From: Paenibacillus tritici
GTDB taxonomy: Bacteria > Bacillota > Bacilli > Paenibacillales > Paenibacillaceae
NCBI RefSeq assembly: GCF_013204885.1
Contig: NZ_JABMKX010000007.1
Coordinates: 62,001 to 126,000 of the forward strand
DNA: 64,000 bases
Reading direction: 5' to 3'
This document shows, one piece after another, positions 16,756-25,815 of this stretch. The notes under the pieces are model-generated. The model searched no databases and was not told the origin of the DNA. It worked only from the letters and a program-made list of their open reading frames with translations. The position numbers and the translations under genes are program-made. The first letter of the stretch is position 1. Each line of letters starts with the position of its first letter.

Positions 16756-17847
16756 ATGCCCGCAACTCTGACAGACAAGATCGCAAACCTCCCTTTAACG
16801 CCGGGCGTGTACCTTATGAAGGACAGCCTGGGCCATATCATCTATGTCGGCAAAGCGAAGCATCTCAGGAAGCGGGTCCAGTCTTATTTTTATAATAATA
16901 AAGGACATTCGCCTAAGGTGAAGCAGCTCGTCAAGCATATCCGCGATCTCGACTATAGGCTGACCGATACGGAATTCGAAGCCTTCATGCTGGAATGCCA
17001 GCTCATCAAAGAGCTCAAGCCGATGTATAACCGCAAGATGAAAAACCCGCTTGCCTACAGCTACATCTCCATCGTGGATAACGGGCCGTACCGGCAGATT
17101 GAGATCGGCTATGAGCCAAGCCCGCAGGCGGGCAGCCTCTCCTATGGACCTTATACCAGCCGGAGTACTGTCGAGAGAGCGGTGCAGGGCATTAAGGAAT
17201 CGCAGCGAATCCTCTGCAGCAGTCCCCATTCCCGGACTACCCGCTGTCTCAACCATTCGCTGGGCTTATGTATAGGGATGTGCGGGGGCGGTGAGGCGGT
17301 GAAGCAGTATGAAGCGGTCATGGAGCAAATCATCCGCTTATTGAACGGGAACAGCAGCTCGATTGTCAGCGGACTGGAGGCCCGGATGGAGGAAGCGGCG
17401 CTGCGGTTTGACTATGAGACGGCCGCCAAATACCGGGATTACCTGGGGGCCGTTCACTCGCTGCTGCACAAGGAGAAGGTGATCGGATTCACCGGGGAGA
17501 ACAAGAATATTGTCGTGCTGGAGCCGGTGGACGGGCAGTCCTGCAAGCTGATCCTCATCAAGGGCAGCGTAATTCTCTACCGCACCCTTCTGGCCGCGGA
17601 AGACCTGAGCAGCGGACAGCTAACCGGAATGATCACAACGGCCGCACGGGAATATTTCCGCAGCAGCAGCCTGGTCGCGGCTACGGAAGAGATGAGCCGC
17701 CACAAGATCGACGAGGCTCAGATCATCTACAGCTATCTTAAGAGCAGCTCCGGCCATTATCTGCTCGTTCCGCAGGAGTGGCTGGAGGATGACGGTAGAG
17801 CTGAGCTGGGAGAAGCGATGAACGAGTTGATCGGGAACGCATTATAA
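16756..17847 (+). CDS. UvrC-like GIY-YIG nuclease lacking the C-terminal nuclease half
   Basis: About 363 residues from the ATG at 16756, which follows AACGGAGG; the upstream extension to 16693 is unlikely. The N-terminal GIY-YIG domain is complete (PGVYLMKDSLGHIIYVGKAK, then LRKRVQSYF). A Cys-rich segment CLNHSLGLCIGMC and a UVR motif (LEARMEEAALRFDYETAAKYRD) follow. True UvrC is about 600 residues and continues into an RNase-H-like 5' nuclease and HhH repeats; these are absent. The closest functional analogue is E. coli Cho, which makes the 3' incision, but Cho lacks the UVR segment. Probably a secondary excision-repair incision enzyme. Confidence 0.85.
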   Translation: MPATLTDKIANLPLTPGVYLMKDSLGHIIYVGKAKHLRKRVQSYFYNNKGHSPKVKQLVKHIRDLDYRLTDTEFEAFMLECQLIKELKPMYNRKMKNPLAYSYISIVDNGPYRQIEIGYEPSPQAGSLSYGPYTSRSTVERAVQGIKESQRILCSSPHSRTTRCLNHSLGLCIGMCGGGEAVKQYEAVMEQIIRLLNGNSSSIVSGLEARMEEAALRFDYETAAKYRDYLGAVHSLLHKEKVIGFTGENKNIVVLEPVDGQSCKLILIKGSVILYRTLLAAEDLSSGQLTGMITTAAREYFRSSSLVAATEEMSRHKIDEAQIIYSYLKSSSGHYLLVPQEWLEDDGRAELGEAMNELIGNAL

Positions 17848-17852
17848 CCGGC

Positions 17853-17892
17853 GCTGGCTGGAGCCGTCATCTGCTCGAAGGCTCCAGCCAGC
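17853..17892 (+). terminator. Convergent hairpin
   Basis: GCTGGCTGGAGC (17853-17864) pairs with GCTCCAGCCAGC (17881-17892), between the UvrC-like gene and the convergent SDR gene. No clear T run, so terminator function is probable rather than certain. Confidence 0.6.
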
Positions 17893-17905
17893 CCGGCTAT
17901 ACAGG

Positions 17906-18640
17906 TTACACTTGCGCAGTAGGACGGATCACGATCTCGTTCACATCAATGTCATCCGGCTGTTCAATCGCGTAGGCAATGGCCCGCGCTACTGCATCCG
18001 GTGCCATTGCCAGCCTGTCGCGGACGGCGGCAAGCTGATCTCTTATTGCCGTGTCTGTCACACCCTCGGTGAAGCCGGTCTTGACGATACCGGGTGAGAT
18101 GATGGTGACGCGCAGCTTGTCGCCCGCCTCCTGGCGCAGCCCCTCCGAGATGGCACGCACGGCGAATTTTGTTCCCGAGTAGACCGACTGGTTAGGAACA
18201 GTCTTGTGTCCCGCTGTAGAGGCAGTGTTCACGAAATGTCCGAAGCCCTGCTCCCGGAAGATTGGCAGTGCTGCGGCAATCCCATACAGAACCCCTTTAA
18301 GGTTAACGTCAATCATGTCCTCCCAATCCTCGACGCGCAGATCGTCAAGCGGGGAGATCGGCATCACTCCGGCATTGCTGAGTAGCACATCTATCTTCCC
18401 GTACCGTTCACAGGCCAGTGCAACAAGCCTGCTTAGATCTTCCCGCTGTCTTACGTCTGTGCTTGCATAAACGGCTTCACCGCCATTGTTCACAATGCGT
18501 GCCGCCAGCGTCGCCAGACGCTCAACTCCGCGCGCTCCAAGCACTACCTTGGCCCCGCGCTCCGCAAGGAGCAGCGCTGCCGCCTCCCCAATCCCGCTGC
18601 TCGCACCCGTAATGACAACAACTTTATCCTCAATGCTCAT
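17906..18640 (-). CDS. Classical short-chain dehydrogenase/reductase
   Basis: A 244-residue SDR with cofactor loop TGASSGIG (11-18), NAG (88-90 region, LLSNAGV), serine in NTAST and the YSGTK active site (YxxxK). The C-terminus DVNEIVIRPTAQV is the common end of the YdfG-like group of NADP-dependent oxidoreductases. Substrate unknown. Divergent from an AraC-type regulator 157 bp away, which is a frequent pairing for regulator/target units. Confidence 0.88.
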   Translation of the reverse strand: MSIEDKVVVITGASSGIGEAAALLLAERGAKVVLGARGVERLATLAARIVNNGGEAVYASTDVRQREDLSRLVALACERYGKIDVLLSNAGVMPISPLDDLRVEDWEDMIDVNLKGVLYGIAAALPIFREQGFGHFVNTASTAGHKTVPNQSVYSGTKFAVRAISEGLRQEAGDKLRVTIISPGIVKTGFTEGVTDTAIRDQLAAVRDRLAMAPDAVARAIAYAIEQPDDIDVNEIVIRPTAQV

Positions 18641-18796
18641 ACTGTATCCTTCTCTCTAGAGTCTAATGGTCTTACCTGTCCATTGTACGTAAACAGCGGT
18701 CTCATCAGGTAGACAGATCGCCTCCGATTCTTGCCTAATCCTCTTCGGCGGGGATATAATTAGCCATTAGACTTTGGCGGAAAGGAGCAATGAAGC

Positions 18797-19723
18797 ATGA
18801 ACGGCATCTCTTCCCTCTCTACTCTCTCTGTCCACTTACAAGAACTGATTCTGCTAATTCAGCGTCATGCACCTTCAGAAGGAACACATGCTTCATCAGT
18901 ACCGGAGTTATGCTTCAGACATGCAAGCCAGGTGTCCGAGCCGAGACATTCTGTCAATACGCCTTCGTTATACGTGATCGTACAAGGCTCCAAGACAGCC
19001 ACGCTGGCGGGAGATACTTACCTATGCAGTCCGGCCAGCTACATCGTCAGCCCGGTGCATCTGCCTGTGGTCGGGATGATTACGGAAGCTTCGCCGGAGC
19101 TTCCTTATCTGAGCCTGCAGCTGTCTATCCGTCCGGAGGTCATCCTGGACATCATGCACAGGAGCAGTATGCAGCGCGATACAAAGACGGAACGCGGTAT
19201 ACTGCTAGGCCAATCCGATACGCCTCTGCTGGAGGGGCTGGTCCGCCTGGTCCGTCTTCTGGATACCCCTGAGGATATTGAGTTCCTCGCGCCGATGATC
19301 ATCCGCGAGATTCTGTACCGTGTGATGAAAGGTGATCAGGGGGCATTCCTCAGCCGGTTCTCCATTGCCGGCAGCTATTCTTATAACATCTCCAACGTGA
19401 TCCAGCGGATTAACCGCGATTACTCCAAGCCCCTTGTGATTGAAGAGTTGGCCAAGGAAGCCCATATGAGCCCTTCTTCCCTGCATAAGCATTTCAAAAA
19501 GGTCACAGCGATCAGCCCCCTGCAGTATCAGAAGGCCATCCGGCTGCAGCACGCACGCCGCTTGCTGCTGTCAGAGGGATTAGAAGCCGCTGACGCAGGC
19601 TTTCGCGTGGGCTACGAGAGTCCTTCCCAGTTCAGCCGGGAGTATGCCCGCATGTTCGGGCGTTCTCCCATGAACGATGTTAAGCATCTGCGTAATACCT
19701 TAAGTGTTCATGGGGATGGATAA
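18797..19723 (+). CDS. AraC family transcriptional regulator
   Basis: A 308-residue protein with an N-terminal AraC_N (YqhC-type) sensor domain (VPELCFRHASQVSEPRH, LYVIVQGSK) and a C-terminal double HTH (about 205-300: IEELAKEAHMSPSSLHKHFK and VGYESPSQFSREYARMFG). It probably senses a small molecule such as an aldehyde or quinone and controls the divergent SDR. The start follows GGAAAGGAGC. Confidence 0.9.
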   Translation: MNGISSLSTLSVHLQELILLIQRHAPSEGTHASSVPELCFRHASQVSEPRHSVNTPSLYVIVQGSKTATLAGDTYLCSPASYIVSPVHLPVVGMITEASPELPYLSLQLSIRPEVILDIMHRSSMQRDTKTERGILLGQSDTPLLEGLVRLVRLLDTPEDIEFLAPMIIREILYRVMKGDQGAFLSRFSIAGSYSYNISNVIQRINRDYSKPLVIEELAKEAHMSPSSLHKHFKKVTAISPLQYQKAIRLQHARRLLLSEGLEAADAGFRVGYESPSQFSREYARMFGRSPMNDVKHLRNTLSVHGDG

Positions 19724-19785
19724 TGTCGTGGGAGATATGAAGATAATGCTGAGTGAGTGGGCTATGTTGTCTTGTTGTATAGAAG

Positions 19786-19977
19786 CAAGTGGAAAAACGC
19801 CTCTTAATTTCTCCGTTTCCGAGCTATCAGTGGAAGTAAGTGGAAAAAAGCATCTAATTGAGTTAGTTTTAGCTACAATCGAGGGAATGGAAGGATTTAA
19901 GTGCCTTTTATCCAACTCCTGATTTAACATCGGCCATTCTTTCAGCAGTAAGTGGAGGAAATCCAACTGCTTCCGAT
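19786..19977 (+). repeat. Dispersed repeat family 1, copy C (192 bp)
   Basis: Opens with CAAGTGGAAAAACGCCTCTT, repeats the block internally at about 19838 (AAGTGGAAAAAAGCATCTAA), contains TTTAAGTGCCTTTTATCCAA and closes with AGTAAGTGGAGGAAATCC, then CTGCTTCCG. It lies between convergent araC and the siderophore ATPase gene. The rest of 19724-20156 holds nothing else recognisable. Confidence 0.8.
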
Positions 19978-20156
19978 TCTTATTACTGGAGCTTGTCCGG
20001 CGTTACTTTCTGCACCCTTTACACACTTATCTGGCATAGTGCCTGTCCGGGTGCTACAATAGATCGCTCAATGAGCGTTACTGTACTCAGACTGTGAAGC
20101 CTTTACAACACCCCCCAATATAAGGGAAGCAGTTTTTATACTTAATTGTGCACACC

Positions 20157-20192
20157 AAAAAGCTGCCCTCCGGTATGACCGGTCGGACAGCC
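20157..20192 (-). terminator. Terminator of the siderophore ABC operon
   Basis: On the minus strand, CTGTCCGACCGG pairs with CCGGAGGGCAG (one mismatch, one bulge), followed by CTTTTTGG. Confidence 0.75.
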
Positions 20193-20205
20193 TGGTATGA
20201 AGCCT

Positions 20206-21024
20206 TTACTGTGGAGCATTCGCCATCTTATCATGATACCGTCCTCTGGGCACAACCAGCGGAGAACCCGAGACAGGGTCAGGAATGACCGTGCAATCCA
20301 GACCGAAGATTTCTTTGACCCGCGTACTTGTAATGACCTCTGCCGGGGTCCCCTCAGCAACAAGCTTGCCCGTGTGAAGCGCAAAGATATGATCGGCATA
20401 CCGCGCGGACAAGTTGATATCATGCAGCACCATTACAATGGTGGTCCCGTGCTTGCGGTTCAGATCGGTGAGCAGATCCAGAATCTCAACCTGATATGTG
20501 ATGTCCAGAAAGGTTGTCGGCTCATCGAGAAACAGGATGTCGGTCTGCTGCGCCAGGGCCATGGCAATCCAGACACGCTGCTGCTGGCCGCCTGAGAGCT
20601 CATCAATATTACGGTTGGCGAATTCGGTGATATTCATAATCTCCATCGCTTCGGCAACCGCTTCGTAGTCCTTCCTGGACCAGCCGCCAAGCAGAGACTG
20701 ATGCGGGAACCTGCCGCGTCCCACCAGATCGGCTACCGAAATTCCCTCGGGCACAATGGGAGATTGCGGAAGCAGCCCGATGACCCGGGCTAAGGCTTTG
20801 GCCGGAATGGCGGAGATGGGCTTGCCGTCAAGCGTGACCCGGCCTGCGGTATGCTTGATCAGTCTGGCCATGGTTTTGAGCAGGGTAGATTTCCCGCAGC
20901 CGTTGGAGCCGATAATTACGCTGATCTGGCGGTCCGGGATTACAAGATCTACACCGTGGATAACCGTCTTATTCTCATAGCCTGCTACGACCTGCTCAGC
21001 ACCAAACACATGTGTCGGTTTCAT
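20206..21024 (-). CDS. Ferric-siderophore ABC transporter ATPase (FecE/FhuC-like)
   Basis: A 272-residue ATP-binding subunit. Walker A GSNGCGKST (38-46), Q-loop in LLPQSP, signature LSGGQQQR, Walker B ILFLDEPTT and the H-switch in VLHDINLS. It powers import through the two FecCD-type permeases encoded upstream. Its ATG overlaps the permease stop by one base (TAATG), so translation is coupled. Last gene of a four-gene Fur-controlled operon. Confidence 0.93.
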   Translation of the reverse strand: MKPTHVFGAEQVVAGYENKTVIHGVDLVIPDRQISVIIGSNGCGKSTLLKTMARLIKHTAGRVTLDGKPISAIPAKALARVIGLLPQSPIVPEGISVADLVGRGRFPHQSLLGGWSRKDYEAVAEAMEIMNITEFANRNIDELSGGQQQRVWIAMALAQQTDILFLDEPTTFLDITYQVEILDLLTDLNRKHGTTIVMVLHDINLSARYADHIFALHTGKLVAEGTPAEVITSTRVKEIFGLDCTVIPDPVSGSPLVVPRGRYHDKMANAPQ

Positions 21025-22055
21025 TATAATTCTCCCTTTCGATTCATACGGATTAACAGGAAGATCAGATAAGGCGCTCCGAGTAATCCGGTAATGATGC
21101 CTACAGGGAATCTGTACTCAAAAGCAAATTGTCCAATCAGATCCGACGCCAGGACCAGATTCACCCCGACTAGGCCTGCCGGGATGATGCTGGAGGCGCC
21201 TGTACCCACCAGTCTTTTGGCAATCGGTCCCGACAGGAAGGAGACAAACGCAATTGGTCCTGTAGTGGCCGTAGCTATCGCAACCATGCAGACGGAGCTG
21301 ACAATCAGTGCAATTCTGGTCTTGTCGGTACTTACTCCAAGCGAGGTAGCCGATTGCTCCCCCAGCTCCAGGATACTCAGATGCTTGCCCAGCAGCATAA
21401 TAATCGGCGAGCAGATGAGTACGATGATCACGAGCGGCGGAAGCTCACGCATCTGTGAACCGTTGAGACTGCCGGTAAGCCAGCGGATCGCTGAAGGAAT
21501 GTCCTTCTCGGAGCCGATCAGCAGCAGGTAGGAGATGACCGCATCCAGCATAGCCTGCAGGCCTATCCCGATCAGAATTAACCGCCCGATGGAGAAGGTC
21601 CGTCCCCTGGAGAGGGCATAAATCAGCAGCACGGTGGCAAGACCCGCAATTACGGATGCAATGGAGACTACGGCTCCGCTGGCATGAAGGATAACGATGC
21701 AGTATACCGCCGCCGCACTGGAGCCGGAAGTAATGCCAATAACATTCGGGTTCGCCAGCGGGTTGCGCAGCATCGTCTGGAAGGTATACCCGGCAATGCC
21801 AAAGGCAAATCCGGCAAAAAGACCCGCCAGCATCCGTGGCAGCCGGATAATATTCACAGCGAAGGAGACACCCTTGAGCTCTTCCCCGGAGAGTGCACGG
21901 AGTACATCAGTAACCGGATAGATGGTATTCCCGAGCAGCAGCATCGCGCAGCACAGCATACAGGCCAGTACGGCAAGAAGGCTGGTTACCAGTATGCCCC
22001 GGCGGTGTCTTTGACGTCTGCCAGCCATAATAAATTCAATTGATTGATTTCTCAT
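21024..22055 (-). CDS. FecCD-family siderophore ABC permease 2
   Basis: A 343-residue, about ten-span permease of the FecCD/BtuC family. Recognisable segments are GEELKGVSFAVNIIRLPRML near the N-terminus, NPLANPNVIGITSGSSAAA and GPIAFVSFLSGPIAKRLVG, with the family end GAPYLIFLLIR. It forms a heterodimer with the product of the preceding gene. Its start overlaps that gene's stop by 4 bp (ATGA). Confidence 0.92.
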   Translation of the reverse strand: MRNQSIEFIMAGRRQRHRRGILVTSLLAVLACMLCCAMLLLGNTIYPVTDVLRALSGEELKGVSFAVNIIRLPRMLAGLFAGFAFGIAGYTFQTMLRNPLANPNVIGITSGSSAAAVYCIVILHASGAVVSIASVIAGLATVLLIYALSRGRTFSIGRLILIGIGLQAMLDAVISYLLLIGSEKDIPSAIRWLTGSLNGSQMRELPPLVIIVLICSPIIMLLGKHLSILELGEQSATSLGVSTDKTRIALIVSSVCMVAIATATTGPIAFVSFLSGPIAKRLVGTGASSIIPAGLVGVNLVLASDLIGQFAFEYRFPVGIITGLLGAPYLIFLLIRMNRKGEL

Positions 22056-23092
22056 AAGGATCGCACTTTCGATTTCATGGCTAATAGAATTAGGATTGGT
22101 GCCCCTACAAATGCCGTGACCACACCAACTTCAAGCTCTCCGGGACTTCCGATCAACCTGCCGCCTACATCGGAGATGGTCAGAATAATGGCTCCAGTAA
22201 TCGCTGACATCGGGATCACGAACCGCAGGTCCGGTCCCAGGATCAGCCGGATGACGTGAGTGGACAACAAGCCGATGAAGCCGATCGGCCCGGCCAGCGC
22301 TGTAACTGCGCCGCATAATAATACACCCGCCAGCGCTGCAATAAGCCGCAGTGTGCCTGTGCGGACCCCAAGGCCCGTTGCTACATCATCGCCCAGGGCC
22401 AGCGCATTCAGAGCCGGAGCCGAAAGGAAAGCAATCAGGATGCCGACGAGCAGGAACGGGATAAATGTGGTGATGCCGCTCCAGCTGCCCGCCCCCACGC
22501 TGCCCACCTGCCAGAACCGGAACTGGTCCATGACATAAGAACGAGGAATCATAATGGCGGTAACCAGAGAGGACAAGGCTGCGCTGATGGCAGCACCTGC
22601 CAGAACGAGCTTAATGGGCGTGGCTCCGCCACGCCCCATGGAGCCGATTCCGAATACGAATACCGCCGTAATGGCAGCCCCGGCTAACGCCAGCCATATG
22701 TACTGGTCAGCAGAGCTGATGTTCAGGAAGGCAATTCCGCATACCACGAACAAGGATGCCCCTGTATTCACTCCCAGGATGCTCGGGTCGGCAATCGGGT
22801 TGCGGGTAACCGCCTGCATCAATGCTCCCGATACTCCGAGCGCCCCGCCGCACATCAGGCTGAATACCGTCCGTGAGATCCGCTTGCGGACCACGCTAGC
22901 CCCATAGCTGTCCACCTCTGGACGGAATAACCCGTCGATAAGCTCATTCCAGCTTACCTGACGGGCTCCCAGCACCAGTGAGGCGATGACGCACAAGATC
23001 AGCAGGACCAGGCAGCTTATCAGCACCACAGTGAAATTCTTCGGGATATGAAGTTTTAACTTGTTGTCGTCCGAGACCGATGAACTAATCAT
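22052..23092 (-). CDS. FecCD-family siderophore ABC permease 1
   Basis: A 346-residue FecCD-family permease with the conserved RNPIADPSILGVNTGAS and GPIGFIGLLSTHVIRLI segments and about ten membrane spans. A hydrophilic N-terminal tail of about 20 residues precedes the first span. It overlaps the substrate-binding protein gene by 4 bp (ATGA). Co-transcribed with the other transporter genes. Confidence 0.92.
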   Translation of the reverse strand: MISSSVSDDNKLKLHIPKNFTVVLISCLVLLILCVIASLVLGARQVSWNELIDGLFRPEVDSYGASVVRKRISRTVFSLMCGGALGVSGALMQAVTRNPIADPSILGVNTGASLFVVCGIAFLNISSADQYIWLALAGAAITAVFVFGIGSMGRGGATPIKLVLAGAAISAALSSLVTAIMIPRSYVMDQFRFWQVGSVGAGSWSGITTFIPFLLVGILIAFLSAPALNALALGDDVATGLGVRTGTLRLIAALAGVLLCGAVTALAGPIGFIGLLSTHVIRLILGPDLRFVIPMSAITGAIILTISDVGGRLIGSPGELEVGVVTAFVGAPILILLAMKSKVRSL

Positions 23093-24180
23093 TTTATTTT
23101 ATCAATAGCTCCCCCGATTAATGCAAGGTAATCATCAATCGTATACGCAATGGACAGCGGGTTGGGTGTTCCGGCAGCGACCAGCGGGGTATCGCTGTCG
23201 ATGAAGGCTACCGATCCCCGTTCAACCGCAGGGATTGTGCCGAGCAGGGAATCCGCCTGAAGCGTTTTAAGCAATTCGTCATTTCCGTACCCCACTATCA
23301 GATCGGCATCATACAGGGCTTCAACATTCTCTGAGCTTAAGCTGAGCGAGTAGCTTGTAGGGTCTGTAATCTGTGAGGTAATGCTTTCAGGATATACCAT
23401 CCCCAGCTCATATAAGAATGCGACACGGGAGTCTACCGGAGTATAAATATGCAGTTTCGACAAATCCTCAGCGGAGAAGTTGACCCATACCACCTTTTTG
23501 CCGTTAATCTGCGGGTATTTGCTCAACTTGTCGTTGACCATAGCCTCGGTGTCCTTGATGAGCTGTTCGCCTTCTGCCTTCATGCCCATACCTTCTGCGT
23601 TCAGCAGCACCTGCTCGCGCCATGTCGTCGCCCAGGCAGCCGTTGGATAGGCTACAACCGGCGCAATCTGACTAAGTGTATCGTAATCTTCCTTCGTTAG
23701 ACCGGAATACGCGGCAAGAATAACATCCGGATTGGCATCGGAGATAGCCTCGAAGTCCAGACCGTCGGTATCCTGGAACACATTCGGATCAGTAACATTC
23801 AACTCCTTCAGCTTGTCTGCTGTCCAAGGCAGCAGCCCGCTGCCATCCTGTACGCCGAAGTTCGCAGCCGAGAAGCCTACGGGTACCACACCAAGGGCAA
23901 GGGCCACATCATGGTTGGCCCATTGCACAGTAACAACGCGTTCCGGCTTGCTCTTAATTACAGCTTCGCCCAGCGCGTGCTTAATGGTAATCGGATAGGT
24001 AACCTCAGCCTGTGCAGCAGGCGCTTCAGTGCTGGTTGCTTCGCTTGTTGCAGCAGCCGTTGCGGCCGGAGAAGGTGAAGCGGCTGAATTCGACTGATTG
24101 GAGGAGCAGCCCACTAGCGCTATAGTCAGTGCCAAGGGAATGAATAATGTCTTCAGGGAGAACTTTCTGGTGCTGTTCAT
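23089..24180 (-). CDS. Iron-siderophore ABC transporter substrate-binding lipoprotein
   Basis: A 363-residue lipoprotein. The signal peptide ends in the lipobox ALVGC (cysteine near 25), followed by a Ser/Ala/Thr-rich tether (28-60). The FepB/FhuD-type binding fold begins with YPITIKHALGEAVIKSKPER and VVTVQWANHDVALALGVVP. It captures a ferric siderophore outside the cell; the exact ligand is unknown, but VVTVQWANHD-type proteins are commonly linked to catecholate or hydroxamate siderophores. First gene of the operon. Confidence 0.92.
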   Translation of the reverse strand: MNSTRKFSLKTLFIPLALTIALVGCSSNQSNSAASPSPAATAAATSEATSTEAPAAQAEVTYPITIKHALGEAVIKSKPERVVTVQWANHDVALALGVVPVGFSAANFGVQDGSGLLPWTADKLKELNVTDPNVFQDTDGLDFEAISDANPDVILAAYSGLTKEDYDTLSQIAPVVAYPTAAWATTWREQVLLNAEGMGMKAEGEQLIKDTEAMVNDKLSKYPQINGKKVVWVNFSAEDLSKLHIYTPVDSRVAFLYELGMVYPESITSQITDPTSYSLSLSSENVEALYDADLIVGYGNDELLKTLQADSLLGTIPAVERGSVAFIDSDTPLVAAGTPNPLSIAYTIDDYLALIGGAIDKIK

Positions 24181-24223
24181 GTGTGTACCCTTCCTTATCT
24201 AAATATGAATTTTTTATTACGTT

Positions 24224-24289
24224 GTATATATTCATACGATAATGATTATCATTATCGTATGAATATATAGTGACATTGACAACTTGTCA
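24224..24289 (-). promoter_or_regulatory. Fur-regulated sigma-A promoter of the siderophore operon
   Basis: Minus strand: -35 TTGACA (plus 24284-24289), 17-bp spacer, -10 TATATT (plus 24261-24266). The Fur box GATAATGATTATCATTATC (24237-24255) matches the 19-bp consensus except at the centre. It is embedded in a perfect 45-bp palindrome (24224-24268, arms 22 bp) that covers the -10. A second perfect 21-bp palindrome (ACATTGACAA C TTGTCAATGT, 24272-24292) covers the -35. Confidence 0.93.
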
Positions 24290-24372
24290 ATGTAAAAAAG
24301 GAAGTTCTGTTATAATCCTATAAGTAAATTTTTTCTTTATCGTCTCAGATCGCGTTTAATTTATTGTTGAAT

Positions 24373-24408
24373 CAAAAAATACCCACTCGCTGTATTTAGC
24401 AAGTAGGA
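24373..24408 (-). terminator. Probable terminator of the restriction endonuclease gene
   Basis: CCCACTCGCT (24382-24391) pairs with AGCAAGTAGG (24398-24407, wobbles allowed), with a T run on the minus strand at 24374-24379. Confidence 0.55.
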
Positions 24409-24461
24409 CATTTTAAAAAACTGACATTTCGTATAGGAAATCACGGCAGACCAGGAAAAGT

Positions 24462-25502
24462 CTACAGAAAGTTAGCTGGTAGAGGAATTTGCAATTTTTT
24501 GTTTATTTTCTTCCCACCAAATTGTGTAAAGTATTTAAAGAATTCATTCCCTGTTATCAAATAAAATTTTTTAATTACTACTTCATTATCTTCCACTTCC
24601 CCATAAAAAATAGCGTACCGCACATCACACATGCGTACAGGTTGGGCGTTAATCTGTGGAATATCCAAAATCTCCTCATTGCTTGGTAAAAACAATCCTA
24701 AATCAATTGTAGATGAGGTCTGTAACTTCACTTCTAATAACTGGTGCTTTACATCAGGAAACTTCCCATCATCTTTAAAATTAGAATATCCTAGTGCTTC
24801 ACATACTAGGCTATGCAGAATGGCACCACGATTTCTTTCTTGAAGGGCACCAAGATAATGTAACCTTCTACCCACTAATGCTTGCAATCTTTGATAAATT
24901 TCACCTATGGGCATTAGTTCGCCTACAGTTGGATATTCAGATGGTAGCGTATGTTTGTCAAAACCACTGTAAGAAGAAATAATGTTTTGCATTTCAAACG
25001 TATCTATTTCAGAAAAGAGTTTAATATTCTCAGGAATCCCTATTAACTTGGCCTGATACTTCTGAGTGAGTTTCCCTGTTCTATCTAATTCTGAGAGTAT
25101 ATCTCCAGTTACAACCTTAATTTTTGTTATCCTATCATCTTCATTTATTCTTATCAGAACATAGCGGCGAGAAGGAGAAACTTCTTCATTCCATATTTGT
25201 AGATTATTAGATTTCTGTGTATAAACGTCAAATTTCTGACCTGAAAAACGAGGCTGTGTTTTCTTGAATGAGTTGGGCGGAATATAACCTAATGCTTTAC
25301 AAACTTCCGTTTTAACGATTTTGGAACGCGTTCGCAATGGAAGCCCCTCCAGGTTAATCCCCACTAAATGATCACTTAATAATTCCTCTAATTCACTGGA
25401 AGGAATCCAGTAAGAGGGGTCGCCAACCGGGATTTCGTCATAAAGCGTCAAATCACTTGATAGAATATTATCCTTAATTGTTTGTGCTAATGGTGATAAC
25501 AT
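24462..25502 (-). CDS. Type II restriction endonuclease (PD-(D/E)XK)
   Basis: About 346 residues. The C-terminal half has a PD-(D/E)XK core: a helix with RNRGAILHSLVCEALG, then KFPDVKHQLLEVKLQ, where PD and the E-V-K triad form the metal site. The N-terminal half (SPLAQTIKDNILSSDLTLYD) is probably the DNA-recognition part. Specificity is unknown. The ATG at 25502 has AAGGAGG 10 nt upstream; the ATG at 25511 is too close to it. The gene follows the controller gene directly, the standard C-R order. AT-rich codon use contrasts with all flanking genes and indicates horizontal acquisition. Confidence 0.8.
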   Translation of the reverse strand: MLSPLAQTIKDNILSSDLTLYDEIPVGDPSYWIPSSELEELLSDHLVGINLEGLPLRTRSKIVKTEVCKALGYIPPNSFKKTQPRFSGQKFDVYTQKSNNLQIWNEEVSPSRRYVLIRINEDDRITKIKVVTGDILSELDRTGKLTQKYQAKLIGIPENIKLFSEIDTFEMQNIISSYSGFDKHTLPSEYPTVGELMPIGEIYQRLQALVGRRLHYLGALQERNRGAILHSLVCEALGYSNFKDDGKFPDVKHQLLEVKLQTSSTIDLGLFLPSNEEILDIPQINAQPVRMCDVRYAIFYGEVEDNEVVIKKFYLITGNEFFKYFTQFGGKKINKKLQIPLPANFL

Positions 25503-25507
25503 ATATC

Positions 25508-25774
25508 TCATTCCTCCTTATTTGATTTTTCTGATAAAATAAAACTTACAGATACCCCTAATGCATCAGCGATTTTTTTGAGATTTAAAACAGTAAGATT
25601 CCTTTCTCCCCTTTCTATTCCGCCGATATAGGTACGGTCTAAATTGGATTTGAATCCCAGCCTTTCTTGTGACCAGTCTTTCCCAAGTCGAAGTTGTTTA
25701 ATTTTTTTACCCAGGGCATTCAAAAATTGTTGTTCTTCCTTCTTGTGTGATAGAGAACCATATTTTTCATTCAT
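25508..25774 (-). CDS. Restriction-modification controller protein (XRE family)
   Basis: An 88-residue HTH_3 protein: LGKKIKQLRLGKDWSQERLG, then SNLDRTYIGGIERGERNLTV and LNLKKIADALGVSVSFIL. Small XRE proteins placed between an endonuclease and a methyltransferase gene act as C proteins that delay endonuclease expression after entry into a new host. It is divergent from the methyltransferase. Three direct repeats at 21-bp intervals in the shared upstream region are the likely binding sites. Confidence 0.88.
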   Translation of the reverse strand: MNEKYGSLSHKKEEQQFLNALGKKIKQLRLGKDWSQERLGFKSNLDRTYIGGIERGERNLTVLNLKKIADALGVSVSFILSEKSNKEE

Positions 25775-25815
25775 GTGTTAATTATCCGATGAATGTCTTG
25801 AGAATTCGACCGATT

